In this document: in pieces, positions 53,639 through 64,000 of the stretch
How the letters are laid out: the number at the start of each line of letters is the position of its first letter
Numbering within the stretch: the stretch's first letter is position 1
Assembly: GCF_009650765.1 (NCBI RefSeq)
Contig: NZ_CP045740.1
Location: forward strand, 2,852,001-2,916,000
From: Streptomyces sp. SUK 48
Lineage (GTDB): Bacteria; Actinomycetota; Actinomycetes; Streptomycetales; Streptomycetaceae
Reading direction: 5' to 3'
DNA length: 64,000 nt
Program-made: the position numbers and the translations under genes
The notes under the pieces: model-generated
Database searches by the model: none
What the model was told of the DNA's origin: nothing
What the model saw: only the letters and a program-made list of their open reading frames with translations

Positions 53639-56526
53639 CTGCTTGCCTCCTCGATGGGGCCCCCCGTGGCTTCTTCGGAATGGTCTGCGCTCTCTGCTTC
53701 CACGTCGCGGTAGCCGGCCTGTGCTCCTCGGCGGAAGCCACCGAGCCTGCGGCGCAGGGCCTCGGCGTCGACGCTTGTGCTGCGCTGGCGGGGCGGGGGT
53801 GCGGGTGCGGTGATCTTGGGCGTGCGCTTGGGCAGCCCCTTGCTGGTGACCCGCTCGCCGTCCCCGCCGACCCCGCCGTTCTCGTCGGCGGCCCCGGTCA
53901 CGGTCCGCGCGTGGCTGAGGTGGTCGGCATCGGCGGGCGCGACCGGCCGCTCGTCCGGCCGGTCGTCCGGTTCCTCGTACGACGCGCTGCCCGGCACGTT
54001 CTCCGGCGCGCTGCCCGGTGTCTTCTTTGGCGCGTTCTCGTGGGCCTTGCCCGGGGCCTCGTCCGTGAGCGGGAGCAGCAGCTCCATCGTCGTCTCGGCG
54101 AAGGTCTCCACCGGCGCCTTGGGACGGGCCTCGGCCTCGTCCGGACCGGGCCCCGCCTGCTCGTGCGTCGTCTCCTCGGCGGCTTCCGGCGCCGCCGCTC
54201 CGGACGTGGCCGGGTCCGTGACGTCGTCCTGCCCGGCCTCCGGCTCCGGTTCCGGCTCCGCGTCGGCGTCCCTGACCGCCTGCTCCGCCAGTGCCACCAG
54301 CGGGTCCTGCTGCTCGGCACCCTCCTTCGGACGCGTCGGCAGCACGTGGGAGTTGGCCTCGGCGACGGCGCCCGGCAGGGTGAAGGTGCCGGTGGTGGAG
54401 GTGGCGGCCTGCGGGGGTACGGCCGTGGCGGGGGCCTCGGCCAGCAGGGTGGCCGGCAGCACCACGACCGCGGCGACCCCGCCCTGCTTCTGCTCGCGCA
54501 GCTGCACCCGCACGCCGTGCCGGTGGGCGAGGCGGGCCACGACGTACAGGCCGAGCCCGAGGCCGTCGTCGCCCTCCTGGTCGTACCCGGCCTCCGGGTC
54601 GAAGTCGGCGAGGCGCGCGTTGAGCCGGGTGAGCCGGTCCTCCGTCATGCCGATGCCCTCGTCGTGCACGGAGAGCATGACCTCGCCGGACTCCAGCAGC
54701 CAGCCGGAGACCTCGACCGGCACGTCCGGCGGGGAGAACGTGGTGGCGTTCTCCATCAGTTCGGCCAGCAGGTGCGAGAGGTCGTCCGCGGCGAAGCCGG
54801 CGAGGTGCGCGTGCGGCGGCAGCGCGGCGATGCGCACCCGCTCGTACCGCTCGATCTCGCTGACCGCGGCGCGCACCACGTCGACCAGCGGCACCGGTCC
54901 GTGGTGCTGCTGCACATGCTCGGTGCCGGCGAGGACCAGCAGGTTCTCGCTGTGCCGGCGCATCACCGTGGCGAAGTGGTCCAGCTTGAAGAGGGTGGCG
55001 AGGCGCTCCGGGTCCTGCTCGCGGTCCTCCAGGCCCTCGATGACGGCGAGCTGGCGCTCGACCAGGCCGAGGGTGCGCAGCGCCAGGTTGACGAAGGTGC
55101 CGCCGATGCCGGCGCGCACCCGGCCCAGTTCGGCCGTCGCCTCGGCGAGTTCGGCGCGCAGCTCCTCGCGGGCGTCGGCCATCTTCTGCCGCTGTCCGAC
55201 CAGGTGCTTGCGGTCGGTCTCCAGGGTGGCGACCCGCTCGTGCAGGGCGGCGGCGTGCGCGTGCAGGGCGTTGACGGAGCGGACGACCTGGGCGAACTCG
55301 TCGTTGCGGCCAGTGAAGGCGATGGGTTCGCGGCCGGCCGCGTCACCGGGCTCGGCGAGCCGGGCCGTGCCGCGGCGCAGCACCGACAGCGGCCGGGTGA
55401 GGGTGCGGGCCATGGCGGTGGCGATGCCGACCGCGACCAGCAGCAGCACGCCGAGGACGGCGACGCGGATCTCCAGCGCGGTGACGTCGTCGTCCCGCAG
55501 CTTCTCCAGGTCCCGGGTGCGGTGCTCGTAGAGGGCCGACTCGGCGCCGCGCATCAGGTCGAGGCGTCCGGACAGGGCCGTGTCCAGCTTGGCGGCGCTG
55601 GTGCCCGAGGCGCCGTCGGGGAAGGCCGGCTGGGCGGTGAAGGTGTCCAGGTACTTCTCGGCCGAGTTGACGTCGGCGCCGGTGACCGTGGAGTCGTACG
55701 CGTCCACGGCCTGCTTGGGCGCGTTGTCGCGGAAGTCGGCGAGGGCCGCGTCGGAGCGCAGCCGGGCCTGCTGGGCGGCGGCGGTGAGCGCGTCGCGCTG
55801 CTTGCGGCCGGCCGCGGTGGGCACGGAGGTGGTGGCCGGCAGCCCGGTGACGGGGTTGAACACCGTCTGGGTGGTCGCCGGGACGTTGAGCGCGGCGAGC
55901 AGCAGGCCGCGGGCGGCGGCGGACTGCTGGACCGCGGTGTCCAGTTCGGCGAGGGCGTAGGCGCCGGAGCCGGCCCGCGGGGGCATCCGCTCGGCCAGCT
56001 GCTCGGCGAGCCGGTGCAGGTCGGTGATCGTCGCCGAGTACGCCTGGTGGGCTTCGAGCGCCGTGCTCTTGCCGGTGAGGGCGGCGCGCCGGACGGTCGC
56101 GATGTGGTCCAGGTCGCCGCGCAGGCCCGCCGGAGTGCCGCTGTCGGCGCGCAGGTCCGCCACCTGGCGGTCGACACGGGTGCCGCGGTCCTCGGAGGGT
56201 GCCTTGGACTCGGGGCGGCCGGCCGCGATGTAGGAGGTGACCTCGTCGCGTTCGTCGGCCAGGGAGCCCGCGAGGGCGAGCGCGTCCTGGGTGCGGGAGG
56301 CCAGCGTCACCAGGTCCTGGGAGTCGCTCACGTCCGAGGAGGCGGTGAGGAGAGAGGGGGCTCCGGCTCCGGCGACCGCGGCGGCCACGACCGCGACGGC
56401 GACGATCAGCCGGGTGCGCACATGCGTGGGCCGCCCGGTGCCCACGGGAGTCTCGGGGGCGGCCTTCTCGGGGGCCGTCTGCCTGCCTGTGCGCCGAGGC
56501 CGCTTCATCTGCACCGGTGCTCGCAT
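53635..56526 (-). CDS. cvnA: Conservon sensor kinase with NIT-type extracellular domain (CvnA)
   Basis: The 963-residue protein has a short cytoplasmic N-terminus, a first helix (about 38-58), a large extracellular NIT-like domain to about 355, a second helix, HAMP (ALARTLTRPLSVLRRGTARLAEPG-type), a coiled coil, and a histidine-kinase-like ATPase (LLAELMENATTFSPP, DEGIGMTEDRL, DDGLGLGLYVVARLA). The acidic, Pro-rich C-terminal tail of about 300 residues is disordered. As in other conservons, no HisKA motif with a classical phospho-acceptor is obvious. It heads the cvnABCD operon. Confidence 0.9.
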   Translation of the reverse strand: MRAPVQMKRPRRTGRQTAPEKAAPETPVGTGRPTHVRTRLIVAVAVVAAAVAGAGAPSLLTASSDVSDSQDLVTLASRTQDALALAGSLADERDEVTSYIAAGRPESKAPSEDRGTRVDRQVADLRADSGTPAGLRGDLDHIATVRRAALTGKSTALEAHQAYSATITDLHRLAEQLAERMPPRAGSGAYALAELDTAVQQSAAARGLLLAALNVPATTQTVFNPVTGLPATTSVPTAAGRKQRDALTAAAQQARLRSDAALADFRDNAPKQAVDAYDSTVTGADVNSAEKYLDTFTAQPAFPDGASGTSAAKLDTALSGRLDLMRGAESALYEHRTRDLEKLRDDDVTALEIRVAVLGVLLLVAVGIATAMARTLTRPLSVLRRGTARLAEPGDAAGREPIAFTGRNDEFAQVVRSVNALHAHAAALHERVATLETDRKHLVGQRQKMADAREELRAELAEATAELGRVRAGIGGTFVNLALRTLGLVERQLAVIEGLEDREQDPERLATLFKLDHFATVMRRHSENLLVLAGTEHVQQHHGPVPLVDVVRAAVSEIERYERVRIAALPPHAHLAGFAADDLSHLLAELMENATTFSPPDVPVEVSGWLLESGEVMLSVHDEGIGMTEDRLTRLNARLADFDPEAGYDQEGDDGLGLGLYVVARLAHRHGVRVQLREQKQGGVAAVVVLPATLLAEAPATAVPPQAATSTTGTFTLPGAVAEANSHVLPTRPKEGAEQQDPLVALAEQAVRDADAEPEPEPEAGQDDVTDPATSGAAAPEAAEETTHEQAGPGPDEAEARPKAPVETFAETTMELLLPLTDEAPGKAHENAPKKTPGSAPENVPGSASYEEPDDRPDERPVAPADADHLSHARTVTGAADENGGVGGDGERVTSKGLPKRTPKITAPAPPPRQRSTSVDAEALRRRLGGFRRGAQAGYRDVEAESADHSEEATGGPIEEASS

Positions 56527-56898
56527 TCCTGAACTCGTCTACCCAAGGGCCCGGGTGGCGCCCCGTCAGCTCGGTGCCAAGTGGTGCGTGCACCCGGTTC
56601 GTACGGTTCCCGACCCTCCCAGCGCCGGTGGGCAGTGGTCGCGCATCACCTGACCCGCCACCCGAAGGAGTGAACCCCGGAGGGGAGTTGGCGGGCAAGT
56701 TCCTCTGGCGTGTGCGGGGCCGTGTCGCGGTGGGCCGGTTGGACGCGCGCGACAGGGTTTGGCAGTATTCGCCACCGCGCTTTTTCCAAGCGGCCCATTA
56801 CCGCCCAAACCAGGCGGCTGACCTGCGCGAGGATGCCGATCCGGCGGCGATTGCCAGCCTTTGGGAGAGCGCGTGAAGGGGTCGTGCAGACTGGCCGG
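56527..56898. other. 372-base divergent intergenic region (conservon / PP2C)
   Basis: No gene is supported. It carries the promoters for the leftward conservon and the rightward phosphatase gene. AT-richer stretches at 56740-56800 (around TTTGGCAGTATTCG) are the best promoter candidates. A CCGCC...GGCGG inverted repeat lies at 56802-56818. No ribosome site was clear just before ATG 56899, so that transcript may be leaderless or weakly translated. Confidence 0.5.
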
Positions 56899-57687
56899 AT
56901 GCGAACTGATCTCGTTTCGGAACCCGGCGACGCGACCCGACCCAACGAGGACTTCGCCGATGTCGGACTACCCGCGTCCGGACAGGGTGGTTGCGTGATC
57001 TTGCTGGACGGGGTGACGCCGCCCGCCGGGGAGACGGGCTGTCTGCATTCCGTCCCCTGGTTCACCGCCCGGCTCGGCGGCGCGCTGACCGAACTGACCG
57101 TTTCCGGGCGAGATCTGACGCCGGCCGGCATCCTCTCCCGGGCGATCGAGCACACCGCGCGAGCACACGCGGACACCTGTGACCTTTCTCACCCGCGCAC
57201 TCCGCAGGCAACCGTGGTCGTCGTGCGGTGGTCCGCCGAGACGGTCGAGTACCTGGTGCTCTCCGACTCGGCGCTGCTGCTGCGCTCGCCCGACGGGGAG
57301 GTCACCGCGGTCCTGGACGACCGGCTCGCCCGGCTGCCCCGCGCCGCGCTGGCCACCGACGCCCTGGTGGACGCGCACCTGCGCAACAAGGAGGGCGGCT
57401 TCTTCACGGCCGCCGCGGACCCCTCGGTCGCCGCCCGCGCGGTGACCGGCACCGTGCCCCGCGGCGAGGTCGCCGCGCTGGCCGCCCTGACGGACGGCGC
57501 GACCCGCTGGACGGAGAAGTTCCACCAGGGCGACTGGACGGGACTGTTCGACGTCCTCGCCAAGGACGGCGCCCGCGCGCTCGTCGACCGGGTACGGCAG
57601 CTGGAGTCGGCGGACGCGCGGGAGCGGGCGTTCCTGGGGCGCGGCAAGACGCACGACGACGCGACGGTCGTCTTCGTCGAGCTGTAG
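56899..57687 (+). CDS. PP2C-type (PPM) protein phosphatase
   Basis: The 262-residue protein has PPM phosphatase motifs in order: RPNEDFADVG (motif 1 with the metal Glu/Asp), CVILLDGVTPP (the DG of motif 2), ALTDGATRW late, and the terminal HDDATVVFVE motif, with Asp metal ligands. It has no membrane anchor or extra sensor domain. It faces away from the conservon and toward the MarR gene. It probably removes phosphate from Ser/Thr in a kinase network; no partner kinase is adjacent. Confidence 0.85.
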   Translation: MRTDLVSEPGDATRPNEDFADVGLPASGQGGCVILLDGVTPPAGETGCLHSVPWFTARLGGALTELTVSGRDLTPAGILSRAIEHTARAHADTCDLSHPRTPQATVVVVRWSAETVEYLVLSDSALLLRSPDGEVTAVLDDRLARLPRAALATDALVDAHLRNKEGGFFTAAADPSVAARAVTGTVPRGEVAALAALTDGATRWTEKFHQGDWTGLFDVLAKDGARALVDRVRQLESADARERAFLGRGKTHDDATVVFVEL

Positions 57688-57708
57688 CGCGCCCTCTTCA
57701 GCCGCGGG

Positions 57709-58254
57709 TCACCTCTCCATGACCCCGTTCAACTCGTGCAGCAGCCGGGCCAGCTCGGCCACCTCGCGGCGGTCCCAGTGGGCGAGCTGGCTGACGTACC
57801 GGGCACGGCGGGCCTCGCGGACCGTGCCGACCCGGCGGTGGCCCTCCTCGGTGAGGGTGACGAGCCAGGCGCGGCCGTCGGCGGGGTCGGGCTCCCGGGT
57901 GATCAGGCCCAGCTCCTCCAGCGCGCGCAGCTGGCGGGACATGGTGGCCTTGCCGACGCCGAAGTACCCGGCGAGTTCGGTGGCCCGCCGGCCGCCGTGC
58001 TCGTTCAGCCGGATCAGCAGCCCGTAGGCGGAGGACTCCAGGTCGGGGTGGACCTCCCGGGCCATCTCGCCCTGGTTGGCGCGGGCGCGTCGCAGCAGTA
58101 CGGTCAACTCGCGTTCGAGTGCCAGGAATTCCTGGTCTGCACCACTGGGCGTCACCTGCTCGGCGACGCGTGCTTCTGCGCCGTTTCCGTCCTCGTGCAC
58201 GTCACACCCCTGATCGGTTTCGCGGTCCTGAAAGTTTCTGCCAAACGCGGTCAT
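57709..58254 (-). CDS. MarR-family transcriptional regulator
   Basis: The 181-residue regulator has the winged helix of MarR proteins: YGLLIRLNEHGGRRATELAGYFGVGKATMSRQLRALEELGLI followed by the wing DPADGRAWLVTLTEEGHRRV. Two starts are credible: ATG 58254 with GGAG eight bases upstream, or GTG 58200 with AGGGGTG upstream, which removes an 18-residue N-terminal extension. It is convergent with the phosphatase gene and divergent from the GH25 gene. The ligand is unknown. Confidence 0.88.
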   Translation of the reverse strand: MTAFGRNFQDRETDQGCDVHEDGNGAEARVAEQVTPSGADQEFLALERELTVLLRRARANQGEMAREVHPDLESSAYGLLIRLNEHGGRRATELAGYFGVGKATMSRQLRALEELGLITREPDPADGRAWLVTLTEEGHRRVGTVREARRARYVSQLAHWDRREVAELARLLHELNGVMER

Positions 58255-58469
58255 AGCCGCAGCTCCGTAAGTATTTCGCAGGCGTAGACCAACGGCGGCG
58301 GCCGGACCCCCTTCCCACGCCGCTGTCTACGTGCGTAGCTTTTTCGTCAGGGCATTGAATGACATGACCACGACAGTGCGCCACTTCCGAGGTCACTGCC
58401 ATGCTCCCCCCACTTCCGCCCCGCCTTCCCCGCCCTCGTCACCCTCCCCACCCTCCCCGGAGGCACGTC

Positions 58470-59294
58470 ATGCCCGCGCCCAGACCCCGCTCGCTCCGTC
58501 CGCGCCCGCTCGCCGTCATGGTCACGGCCCTGTTCGCGGCGATGGCCTGCGCACTCCCCCTCGGCACCGCCCAGGCCGCGTCCACGCCCACCCGCGGCAC
58601 CGCCTACATGGGTGAGACCGTCGCCGCCCACGACGGCACCCACTCCACCCCCACCAGCGGCGACGCCACCCAGACCGAGGGGGTGGACGTCTCCAACTAC
58701 CAGGGCAGCGTGGCCTGGTCCACCCTGTACGGCAGCGGCGTCCGCTGGGCGTACACGAAGGCGACGGAGGGCACGTACTACACGAACCCCTCCTTCGCCC
58801 AGCAGTACAACGGCTCGTACAACGTGGGCATGATCCGCGGCGCGTACCACTTCGCCACCCCGGACACCACCAGCGGCGCCACCCAGGCGAGCTACTTCGT
58901 CGCGCACGGCGGCGGCTGGTCCAAGGACGGCAGGACCCTGCCGGGCGTGCTCGACATCGAGTGGGACCCGTACGGCGCCGCCTGCTACGGCAAGTCCGCC
59001 AGTGCGATGGTCAGCTGGATCGCGGACTTCCTGAACACGTACAGGTCCCTCACCGGCCGGGACGCCGTGATCTACACCGCCACCAGCTGGTGGACCGAGT
59101 GCACCGGCGACTACGCCGGGTTCGCGGGCAGCAACCCGCTGTGGATCGCCCGCTACGCCTCGTCCGTGGGGACGCTGCCGGGCGGCTGGTCGTACTACAC
59201 GATGTGGCAGTACACCTCCTCCGGCGCGACCGTCGGCGACCACGACTACTTCAACGGCGCGCTCGACCGCGTCCAGGCGCTCGCCAACGGCTGA
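58470..59294 (+). CDS. Secreted GH25 muramidase
   Basis: The 274-residue secreted enzyme has a signal peptide with an Ala-rich core (ending near TAQAAS), then a GH25 lysozyme domain: EGVDVSNYQGSVAWSTLYGSGVRWAYTKATEGTYY, RGAYHFATP, the catalytic pair region GVLDIEWDPY, and the C-terminal WQYTSSGATVGDHDYFNG. The Asp of VDVSNYQG and the Glu of DIEW are the expected catalytic residues. ATG 58470 follows GGAGG; the open frame further upstream is low-complexity. It hydrolyses peptidoglycan glycan strands. Confidence 0.93.
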   Translation: MPAPRPRSLRPRPLAVMVTALFAAMACALPLGTAQAASTPTRGTAYMGETVAAHDGTHSTPTSGDATQTEGVDVSNYQGSVAWSTLYGSGVRWAYTKATEGTYYTNPSFAQQYNGSYNVGMIRGAYHFATPDTTSGATQASYFVAHGGGWSKDGRTLPGVLDIEWDPYGAACYGKSASAMVSWIADFLNTYRSLTGRDAVIYTATSWWTECTGDYAGFAGSNPLWIARYASSVGTLPGGWSYYTMWQYTSSGATVGDHDYFNGALDRVQALANG

Positions 59295-59338
59295 CGGACC
59301 CGGCGGCGGCAACCGGGGCGCCGCCGGCCGGCGCCCGC

Positions 59339-59408
59339 CACGCCCGGCTCGGCGAGCCGGGCGTGCGCACGGCGAGGGCCCGGGCCTCCCTCACGGGACC
59401 CGGGCCCT
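59339..59408. terminator. Two back-to-back hairpins between the GH25 gene and lon
   Basis: First stem: CACGCCCGGCTC with GAGCCGGGCGTG around a three-base loop (59339-59365). Second stem: AGGGCCCGGG with CCCGGGCCCT (59375-59384 and 59399-59408). Convergent genes end on each side, so both are transcription stops. Confidence 0.85.
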
Positions 59409-59427
59409 GCCGTACCCGAGGCGTCCG

Positions 59428-61854
<2,427 letters not shown>

Positions 61855-61875
61855 GATCTCCCCTTCGGCAGTCAA

Positions 61876-61896
61876 CTTGAGTTATGCCGACTCAAT
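61876..61896. promoter_or_regulatory. HAIR operator (HspR binding site) of lon
   Basis: The sequence CTTGAGT-N7-ACTCAAT matches the HAIR consensus CTTGAGT-N7-ACTCAAG at all but the last base. Its position just upstream of the lon start fits repression by HspR, the MerR-type heat-shock repressor, known for the lon gene of Streptomyces. Read on the lon strand it is ATTGAGT-N7-ACTCAAG. Confidence 0.88.
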
Positions 61897-61935
61897 GTTC
61901 ATCGCCGGGGAATGTTCCCCGCAGGGCGTTCGCTG

Positions 61936-62709
61936 TCAGCGATCACCCTGTAGGCGCAGGTGGGAGGGGGTTTTGAGGGCGGCCCAGCGGCGGACGACGG
62001 GCCATGTCGAGACGCCGATCGTCAGCGCGATCAGGTGGCCCCAGTTCGTCATGGGGTCCGTATAGGCGAGCAGATCGGCCAGCAGGAGGTAGGCCGTGCC
62101 GGCGAGGAGGGGCCAGCGCAGCCAGGGGCGCAGGAGGCCGGCCAGGGCGCCGGTGCTCGCGGCGACGCCGAAGCTGATGCCGTAGTCCAGGCGGTGCAGG
62201 GAGGTCTCCGGGAGATGCCCCGCGAGGACCGCGAGGCCCACCGGGACCTCCGTCGCCAGGGTGGCCAGCACATGGCCCGCGAGGAAGACGCAGGCGGCCC
62301 GCGCACCCCCTATCCGGCGCTCCAGCGCGGTGAGCACGAGGACGAACGCGAGCGCGTACGGCGAGACCAGCCCGCCCGCGATCCACAGCGCGCTGGCCAG
62401 CAGCACCACGACGGGCGAGCGCATCAGGTGCGCCACGTCCGTACTGGAGCCCTGGTAGAGGGCGTACACCAGGGCGGGGGGCGCCTGGGCCGCGATCAGG
62501 GAGGTGACGGCCAGCAGGGCCGCGTAGCCGAAGGTGAACGGCGTCCCGGCGGGCGTCGGCAGCAACAGCGGCGTCGGCCGCGACAGCCGGGGGCGCGCCC
62601 GCGGCACCGCGGGGCGGCGGGCGGGCGGCGGCGCGGGCAGCACGGTCCGCTGGCGGGGCACACCGTCCAGCAGGTCCGCGCCCACGGTCTTCGGCGCGAT
62701 CCGTTCCAC
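61936..62709 (-). CDS. Rhomboid-like membrane protein
   Basis: The 257-residue protein has a cytoplasmic Pro/Arg-rich N-terminus, then six hydrophobic helices. The motif DYGISFGVAASTGALAG (near 175) and the later NWGHLIALTIG supply a Ser and a His in rhomboid-like positions (GxSG relaxed to GISFG). This fits the rhomboid-like family common in actinobacteria; proteolysis is possible but unproven. GTG 62709 follows GGAAGGAG. It lies upstream of lon on the same strand and is divergent from the spermidine-synthase-like gene. Confidence 0.78.
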   Translation of the reverse strand: MERIAPKTVGADLLDGVPRQRTVLPAPPPARRPAVPRARPRLSRPTPLLLPTPAGTPFTFGYAALLAVTSLIAAQAPPALVYALYQGSSTDVAHLMRSPVVVLLASALWIAGGLVSPYALAFVLVLTALERRIGGARAACVFLAGHVLATLATEVPVGLAVLAGHLPETSLHRLDYGISFGVAASTGALAGLLRPWLRWPLLAGTAYLLLADLLAYTDPMTNWGHLIALTIGVSTWPVVRRWAALKTPSHLRLQGDR

Positions 62710-62949
62710 GGTGGCGCTCCTTCCGTTCCCGCCCACCCTCCGTGCTGGAGGAAGCCGCTGTCCACGTCCGGAGCCCAAGGAGAGCGATTTCACGGCAACC
62801 TCATAAGTTCCGGCCACGCCCGGCAGCCGCACCCCGGCCGCCTGCCGCCCCGCCCGCCCGTCGCCCTGCCGCCCCGGCACCCGCGCCCCCACCGGCCCGG
62901 CATCCGCAATTGCCGTGAAAGCAAAGCCCCGTTCAAGCAGGATGGAGTC

Positions 62950-63627
62950 ATGGCTGCCCCAGACGACTCCCCCGTGGTGCTGGACCGGCGCGAGGGGCCG
63001 TACGGCGAGGTGGTGCTGCGCAGGCACGGCGCGCTGCTCCAGATCATCGCCAACGGCTGCTTCCTCATGGACACTTCGGACGGCCGCTCGGAGCGGCTGC
63101 TGATCGACGCGGCGCACGACGCCCTCGACGGGCGCCCGGCGCCGGCCGTGCTGATCGGCGGCCTGGGCGTCGGGTTCTCACTCGCACACGCGTCCGATGA
63201 TCCCCGCTGGGGACGGATCACGGTCGTGGAGCGGGAGCCCGCCGTCGTGGACTGGCATCACGGGGGCCCGCTGGCCGGACTGACCCGCGCCGCACGGGCC
63301 GATCCGCGCACCAGGATCGTCCGGGACGACCTCGTCCGTTACGTCAATGAGACATCGGACACGTTCGACGCCCTGTGCCTCGACATCGACAACGGCCCCG
63401 GGTGGACGGTCACCGGGGACAACGAGGGCCTGTACTCGCCGGCCGGACTGGCCGCCTGCGCACGGGTGTTGAGACCGGGCGGGGTGCTTGCCGTATGGTC
63501 GGCGCGGCCGTCTCCGGAATTTGAAGGAACCTTGCGGAATGCCGGGTTCCGACGGGTGCGTACCGAAGAGGTGCCCGTTGCCCGGGGAGTTCCGGACGCC
63601 GTGCACCTCGGCATCCGCCCTGGATAG
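62950..63627 (+). CDS. Spermidine-synthase-like methyltransferase-fold protein
   Basis: The 225-residue protein has the Rossmann fold of spermidine synthase relatives: VLIGGLGVGFSLAHA (SAM-type glycine loop near 70), ITVVEREPAVVDWH (acidic ribose binder), DALCLDIDNGPGWTV in place of the catalytic DxxD segment, and GGVLAVWSARPSPEF. Actinobacterial members of this shape usually lack polyamine activity and are uncharacterised. ATG 62950 follows GGAG. The response regulator gene starts 111 bases downstream. Confidence 0.8.
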   Translation: MAAPDDSPVVLDRREGPYGEVVLRRHGALLQIIANGCFLMDTSDGRSERLLIDAAHDALDGRPAPAVLIGGLGVGFSLAHASDDPRWGRITVVEREPAVVDWHHGGPLAGLTRAARADPRTRIVRDDLVRYVNETSDTFDALCLDIDNGPGWTVTGDNEGLYSPAGLAACARVLRPGGVLAVWSARPSPEFEGTLRNAGFRRVRTEEVPVARGVPDAVHLGIRPG

Positions 63628-63738
63628 CGACGGCACCGCCGATCCCCGTAGGGTGCTGCCCTGACGCGGATCTTTCGCGTCGAGCGCAGACATGGGATCA
63701 CCCCACGGGTTCCGGAAAGCAACAAGCAGGGGCGGGCG

Positions 63739-64000
63739 ATGGAGCAGACACACACCTCCCAGAGCGGCGCGGCGGCGACGACCACCACTCCGGGCGCCCA
63801 GCGCCGGGTACTGGTCGTCGAGGACGACACCACGATCGTCGACGCCATCGCGGCCCGGCTCCGCGCCGAGGGCTTCCTCGTGCAGACCGCGGCCGACGGA
63901 CCGGCCGCCGTGGACACGGCCGAGGCGTGGCAGCCCGACCTGCTGATCCTCGACATCATGCTGCCCGGCTTCGACGGCCTGGAGGTCTGCCGGCGCGTGC
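63739..64000 (+). CDS. Response regulator, truncated by the window edge
   Basis: The frame starts ATG 63739 (GGGGCGGGC upstream) and runs off the window. After a disordered Thr-rich N-terminus of about 22 residues comes a receiver domain: RVLVVEDDTTIVDAIAARL with the acidic pair, then DLLILDIMLPGFDGLEVCRR with the phospho-acceptor Asp. An OmpR-type output domain would be expected further on. A partner kinase may follow on the right. Confidence 0.85.
   Translation, partial: MEQTHTSQSGAAATTTTPGAQRRVLVVEDDTTIVDAIAARLRAEGFLVQTAADGPAAVDTAEAWQPDLLILDIMLPGFDGLEVCRRV

Overview
The window reads as a Streptomyces chromosome. GC content is very high with strong G/C third-position bias from about 5.8 kb onward, GTG starts are common, and typical Streptomyces families appear: a four-gene conservon, a SARP regulator of AfsR size, a DUF6083-type protein, a SEDS/PBP pair, NlpC/P60 and GH25 exoenzymes, and an HspR-type (HAIR) operator in front of lon. 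The first 4.9 kb are clearly more AT-rich and look imported.

Layout. (1) 1-5162: the right end of an integrated element carrying a type I restriction-modification operon (accessory protein, HsdS, HsdR; HsdM is presumably just off the left edge). It ends at a copy of the 3' half of a tRNA-Arg(CCG) gene, which looks like an attachment site. (2) 5.86-24.5 kb: a compact, apparently undescribed biosynthetic cluster centred on S-adenosylmethionine. A leftward ten-gene operon encodes an alpha/beta hydrolase, MFS exporter, PCP-thioesterase, TrmO-like protein, HemW-like radical SAM enzyme, cystathionine-synthase-like protein, tandem OsmC-like protein, class I methyltransferase, ATP-grasp ligase and a second TrmO-like protein. 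Divergent from it run a stand-alone adenylation domain, a tautomerase and a dedicated SAM synthetase. A large SARP and a LuxR protein are the likely regulators. At the left edge are a secreted peptide with three 17-residue PGDTHWG repeats and an aminotransferase-like gene. (3) 25-30.5 kb: a DUF6083-type protein, a DeoR/LacI-type regulator, a 2-hydroxyacid dehydrogenase and a DUF2264 protein. (4) 30.5-32.5 kb: divergent Ku and LigD-polymerase genes (end joining). (5) 32.7-38.5 kb: an MMPL transporter with a NarL-type two-component system, then a degenerate NERD protein and a small cysteine phosphatase. (6) 38.6-43.5 kb: lipoprotein, histidine kinase, SEDS protein and class B PBP. (7) 43.5-50.7 kb: small conserved proteins, two divergent diiron proteins, a secreted duplicated-domain protein, HutD, TetR and NlpC/P60. 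(8) 50.8-56.5 kb: a conservon (kinase, roadblock, DUF742, GTPase) with a styrene-monooxygenase-like flavoprotein. (9) 56.9-64 kb: PP2C-type phosphatase, MarR, GH25 muramidase, Lon with its HAIR operator, a rhomboid-like protein, a spermidine-synthase-like protein and the start of a response regulator.

How the cluster may work (inference). The adenylation domain would load an amino acid onto the PCP of the PCP-TE protein. The radical SAM enzyme, methyltransferase and TrmO-like proteins would modify it with SAM-derived carbon supplied by the cluster's own MetK. The thioesterase and ATP-grasp ligase would release and couple it, and the MFS protein would export it. Three proteins keep a recognisable fold but lack the family's catalytic residue: both PLP-fold proteins lack the Schiff-base lysine, and both OsmC-like halves lack the cysteines.

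Three genes (aminotransferase-like, SARP, NarL-type kinase) each carry a one-base frameshift at a short G/C run, and each is repaired by adding one base. This points to a shared technical cause as much as to real decay.
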